A stretch of 64,000 nucleotides of DNA from Saccharopolyspora phatthalungensis (lineage in GTDB: Bacteria; Actinomycetota; Actinomycetes; Mycobacteriales; Pseudonocardiaceae), in NCBI RefSeq assembly GCF_014203395.1, contig NZ_JACHIW010000004.1:108817-172816 (forward strand). The letters are read 5' to 3'. This document shows positions 63,901 through 64,000 of the stretch, in pieces. The translations under genes and the position numbers were made by a program. Under the pieces are notes generated by a model. It did not search any database. It was not told where the DNA came from and saw nothing but the letters and a program-made list of their open reading frames with translations. Position 1 is the stretch's first letter. Every line of letters begins with the position of its first letter.

Positions 63901-64000
63901 GCAGACTCGGAGCAGCTGCGCACCGAGGCACGGGCGGAGGCGCGTCGCGCTCGTGATGCGGGTGAGCCCTACTTCGGAATGGCGCTGGGGGCGAAGTTCG
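53845..64000 (+). CDS. Giant WXG100-like protein with at least 22 HTH-like repeats (partial, runs off window)
   Basis: Open from ATG 53845 to the window end, at least 3385 residues, with no stop. Residues 1-353 nearly duplicate the N-terminal domain of the preceding gene. About 354-890 is a Pro/Gly-rich linker with PPPPYG and PPPSYSP motifs. VQGTHDVV modules are encoded near 56520-56790, 59278-59544 and 61150-61416, and WWLDPVVAEQ modules near 56980, 59660 and at two later sites (near 62875 and 63135). HTH-like repeats form clusters of 5, 5, 5, 5 and at least 2 units. Basic motifs RKRRRV, RKRSR and RKRSR are encoded at 58285, 60157 and 63625, each followed by a DExAARR-type segment and then a repeat cluster. 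The C-terminal effector lies outside the window. By analogy with gene 1 a toxin domain is expected there. Frame continuity was checked from start to edge. Confidence 0.85.
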   Translation, partial: MSLLVPEEVRRLFQVLTGEDMTDADEDALFAVAERLESGAVAVETLGPVVGEVVGRVRGGFSGKAADRFAQRLAAFGPVLESGGVGLRELAGFVRNLALQVQYLKFVTVGGLLLLVAEVAWAVAMAGPTGGASMAWLAARFAVMRLLLTRWWGQLFMRLAMSQVVGVGLQVVMDAGAQGVQFALGTREKWDAAMSEMAVGVGSFSGLLAVPLSALGNVVGNAIAKVLVRGLGDKIDVEVLAAAAKHAAEEHAERYPVASVARFADVVSKDIEDFTGMSVRAMWAVRFGHGLGEAFEEGLTEMLGEAGYGAMSGQGAQWNPFSFTAGVSEAIGSGVGNLAGLALRGELVPAGRARDSVGEAEDSAVVYADTTDLLKVESGLRTAEKPGSPGGVPSVDSGVPVPGPRTTASEPKRGIGPGAVGPGLPEKSGTPTVGSGAEKALLGGVSEVPDGKDGGVVRADVDGVPRAWAVQSVGGLVRGASVPEPRIAMPNGEASGGGPTGEDAGASAGKGAKAGASGIPGDSEVVSWQATVPGVLREQDRPETPPPPYGAAEGAHRVGSGAPNPGHGFSVGDSGAEGPPPSYSPDGGDGHSTALSSAVDSSGEYAGGSLASDSGLAVGDSPQRDAHAPAAEPPGVAGMRPDEHRGEVRGSEGGMVLGDSGVDAVRRGEYSRSHTDVGDGITLRGGEWVPAVFDVSSEADSGIDSSVDPTGEPDSSAPHGSSVPSDAPVLGAGPVGLPGGGVRVSVPTDTASGGGLVEFVRGYVGDAGPGPVVLVPEAGSSPGVVVSSGQASEVARGVGRDVVALMPGQARRGPQWTLFAPDGSRPRPVGGPEQIPARQAREGGDRLDVLGTSSASVRVPEPGPAVAASVGADAATGKPDTVVSEAGIPGQPDDLRVEVERAYSVTGPRAVAERIVQGTHDVVGLARGAAGVSVDDVIALVAARVGEFGRAEGVRFSRELAVRLGSVGSGLTIQAGGRPDSPAEVQVSAEPADGIGGEADDPGEDARWSFGPQLVEAAEAWVFDPSQLDFGGQLDFGDGRGSWWLDPVVAEQSLGSGWDAEDVGWGVADGAEASAGEASAGEASAGEASVGVDEDDGLGLHSGDQADQDDLVREEGRAEARRARDEGKPYSGAALGRKFGKSREWGRTRLAEIRAPGVPRPSELDAQVREAAREEVRRANEDGKPYTHRTLAQKFGKSVLWGKTRLAEITTESPPPSWQAQERQREAGRVEARRARDEGETPYSARALGKKFGRSREWGQARLREIENEGGAGRSELIEQKREEERAAARAEARRARDEGKPYTGDALGKKFGKSRTWGWQRIGEIWNESGAPRPDLVEQQRAAARAEARRAQDAGQPYSGPALGRKFGKSKDWGRTRILEISSAPDALAPGLEAVVATERVASPEVASAETSHAARESTAVEPSDLALPPLFPGIDVDFTADGENVSLSGAAPSASTEDTAGGLGGGFGGTESIGQGSDRKRRRVADADERAARRLLESAVEAGKEDAGLGSRESLREAARQEARRARDAGQPYSSRALGEKFGKSKDWGRARLREISDEGRHAVQSQAQLQEAARVEARRARDAGQPYSGGALAAKFGQSTAWGWRRMKELKDEGGVTVSELEEREREAARVEARRASDGGKPYSGAALGAKFGRSKGWGSRRLNEIAVGDGVNRTIREERDREAARTEARHALDAGRPYTARELAEKFGRGKDWARVRLAEISEEGEVSRTILDEREREAGRAEARRARDAGKPHKAETLGKKFGRGREWGAARLSEIRNEAGGSAGEVSASRGDVPTVGVESADVAGWSVSDLRVEVEWAYSVGGPRDVAMGVVQGTHDVVMLARGGAEVSLDDVVALVAARVGGFGRAEGVRFSRELAVRLGSVGAGLMVQAGAGLDVGAGSASVDESGDVVGWWSDASVWRLGESGNEVGPWWLDPVVAEQELGSGWDSGDVGWGVVDVAWTSAAAESVGDVERSRLVTELGEAVDTLRGLLIGAPEGYRPGLGESVERWSAMLRRRGGLDGAGPAGLRKRVQDAGALVERVRSELGHLAAPGVLPGTDAGLTAGSEHAVPDAWRLLESIEDVSREVAGTGSPGARNGRKRSRADEEIDEQAARSGPNSESVQDGAGLDSGASLREVARVEARRARDVGLAYNGAELGKKFGRSKAWGGARLKEVREQEAASRPESEDEEQLREAARVEARRARDEGKPYSGAALGKKFGKNRGWGWWRLEEIRGEGRGLSRTALEEREREAARVEARHARDEGKPYSGTALGKKFGKDKRWGGRRLDEIKNDVSRAGSAERDREAARAEARRARDAGQPYTTRALASKFGKNKDWGRARLAEISEESGASRAVLDERQREAGRAEARRARDVGEPYKAETLGKKFGRSRQWGAARLREIQNPVGGLGVEHADVAERSLPVGGSVGVAEWSVSDLRVEVEWAYSVGGPRDVAMGVVQGTHDVVMLARGGAEVSLDDVVALVAARVGGFGRAEGVRFSRELAVRLGSVGSGLMVQAGAGPDAGTGSGRVDESAGGAGVAAGPANVVGWWPVATAPSPVDSGDLMRSRRLDPMVAEQSLGFGWQAGDSAWALADMAGASADGVSADVGRSWLVSELAASSTEDMLGDGEGAEPNGQGSGLGAESLRQAARQEARRARDAGEDYTGLALGKRFAKSKQWGLARLREIRDQDAAPPSKAEERVREAARVEARRARDAGEPHSGRTLGEKFGKSRGWGWWRIEEIKGEGGVPRLELEERVREAARVEARRARDAGEPHSGRTLGEKFGKSKGWGFRRLGEINSDGVSRTVSDDREREAARAEARRARDAGKPYSVEELAGKFGRSKDWARARLVEIGVESDVSRVELDERERAAGRVEAHRARDAGKPYTGQALGAKFGRGRDWGAARLREIRNAVDGSVSGSPDLGGDVATAGGSSLDVTVAERSRSLTESTSVAGWTESDLQDEVERASADSGGSGAVDEVAAASADEWGPGPVAPGLAESGDSGAKWWLDPVVAEQLTTGWGAGDAGLVAGTPAGVPVSQRAAGGGAVSGVAAESADETVSWSSGPGLVASADGAFSWSFDPGFVGPGDGAEAWWLDPVVAEQLGSGSSVGDAGLVPGTSVGESAVGVNDAERSQLVAELGVSVDALRGLLVGAPVGYLPGLRDRVELWLEMLGRGGFDGAELAGLRKRVKDAGALVERVRNTLEPHVVPDLLPKMDVDVAADDDQVSPPEAGPSVSNADTDRGAEATDPISVSSGRKRSRVDDAVDEGAARRLMGPAPVSEAGKEAARLRPAEPLREAARAEARRARDEGKPHTGQSLGAKFGRGRDWGAERLKEIRAQDDVSRSELADSEQLRTEARAEARRARDAGEPYFGMALGAKF
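57184..57993 (+). repeat. HTH-like repeat cluster 1 of giant gene 2 (5 units)
   Basis: Units begin near 57184, 57346, 57520, 57694 and 57868. The third has a one-residue insertion (GETPYSARALGKKFG). Average period about 57 codons. Confidence 0.85.
58390..59193 (+). repeat. HTH-like repeat cluster 2 of giant gene 2 (5 units)
   Basis: Units begin near 58390, 58563, 58731, 58899 and 59067, preceded by RKRRRV at 58285-58302. Confidence 0.85.
59278..59544 (+). repeat. Internal 267-bp duplication, copy 1
   Basis: Matches 61150-61416 at an offset of 1872 bases (a multiple of 3) with only about two or three mismatches. It encodes the module starting WSVSDLRVEVEWAYSVGG and containing VQGTHDVVMLARGG. 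Confidence 0.9.
60265..61068 (+). repeat. HTH-like repeat cluster 3 of giant gene 2 (5 units)
   Basis: Units begin near 60265, 60438, 60610, 60775 and 60945, preceded by RKRSR at 60157-60171. Confidence 0.85.
61150..61416 (+). repeat. Internal 267-bp duplication, copy 2
   Basis: Counterpart of 59278-59544. The near-identity at DNA level, compared with the divergent neighbouring repeats, indicates a recent duplication or conversion. Confidence 0.9.
61790..62586 (+). repeat. HTH-like repeat cluster 4 of giant gene 2 (5 units)
   Basis: Units begin near 61790, 61960, 62128, 62293 and 62461. The second and third units share an identical stretch of about 100 bases (61951 onward and 62119 onward, offset 168), showing that single units amplify. 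Confidence 0.85.
63743..64000 (+). repeat. HTH-like repeat cluster 5 of giant gene 2 (at least 2 units, cut by window end)
   Basis: Units begin near 63743 and 63920; the second is cut after LGAKF. RKRSR at 63625-63639 precedes the cluster. Confidence 0.85.

Noticed and set aside
47833..64000. Regularly spaced repeats that could suggest a CRISPR or non-coding satellite array
   Set aside because: Units are ~168 bp, in frame, degenerate at third positions and encode a conserved protein motif, so the array is coding.

Overview
The window is high-GC, densely coding DNA from a filamentous actinomycete. A divergent Lsr2-type nucleoid protein, an SsgA-like sporulation protein, a DUF222/HNH protein, a tandem pair of XRE-TPR regulators and giant WXG100-like proteins all fit the Pseudonocardiales; a Saccharopolyspora-like genus is a guess. 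Both window edges cut genes: a transporter at the left and a giant repeat protein at the right.

Layout. (1) 1-2703: a polyol-type MFS permease diverges from a zinc-dependent polyol dehydrogenase. (2) 2757-6933, minus strand: a coupled three-gene operon with an ANL adenylating enzyme of the EhpF type, an acyl reductase of the EhpG type and a methyltransferase with an extra N-terminal domain. Together these suggest activation, reduction and methylation of an (aromatic) carboxylic acid. No phenazine core genes are present. (3) 6934-10463: an IS5-like remnant, the Lsr2-like and SsgA-like genes, and mostly non-coding DNA. (4) 10464-22859: a compact polyketide cluster with a nitronate-monooxygenase-like flavoenzyme, a terpene-cyclase-fold protein, a single-module KS-AT-DH-MT-ER-KR-ACP synthase laid out like a fungal highly reducing PKS, an alpha/beta hydrolase that may act in release, and an acyl-CoA ligase. 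(5) 22907-25600: a DUF222/HNH protein, a short repeat array and an atypical LuxR-type regulator.

(6) 25765-31122, minus strand: a tightly coupled operon of ROK regulator, ABC permease, ATPase, binding lipoprotein and Cys-type sulfatase, with a candidate operator in front. It reads as uptake and hydrolysis of a sulfate ester. (7) 31296-36116: miscellaneous genes, namely a phosphoesterase, a DUF6328 membrane protein, an orphan NrfD-type protein and an unknown 445-residue protein. (8) 36117-45090: a rearranged zone. It holds an APH-XRE gene pair duplicated with one APH copy reduced to a stub, truncated Crp-like, SDR and condensation-like genes, and a LysR regulator. It ends where the giant genes begin.

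(9) 45091-64000: two tandem giant genes whose first ~1.06 kb are almost identical. Both encode a WXG100/CpnT-like N-terminal domain, a Pro/Gly-rich linker, and clusters of a ~42-residue helix-turn-helix-like repeat on a ~55-residue period. I count 9 copies in the first gene and at least 22 in the second. Basic RKRxR motifs sit ahead of several clusters. The first protein ends in a TcdA/TcdB-like glycosyltransferase domain. The second is still open at the window edge, so its effector is unseen. No immunity gene is evident between them. This pair is the strongest candidate for an undescribed system: a polymorphic-toxin-like scaffold carrying a nucleic-acid-binding-like repeat array.
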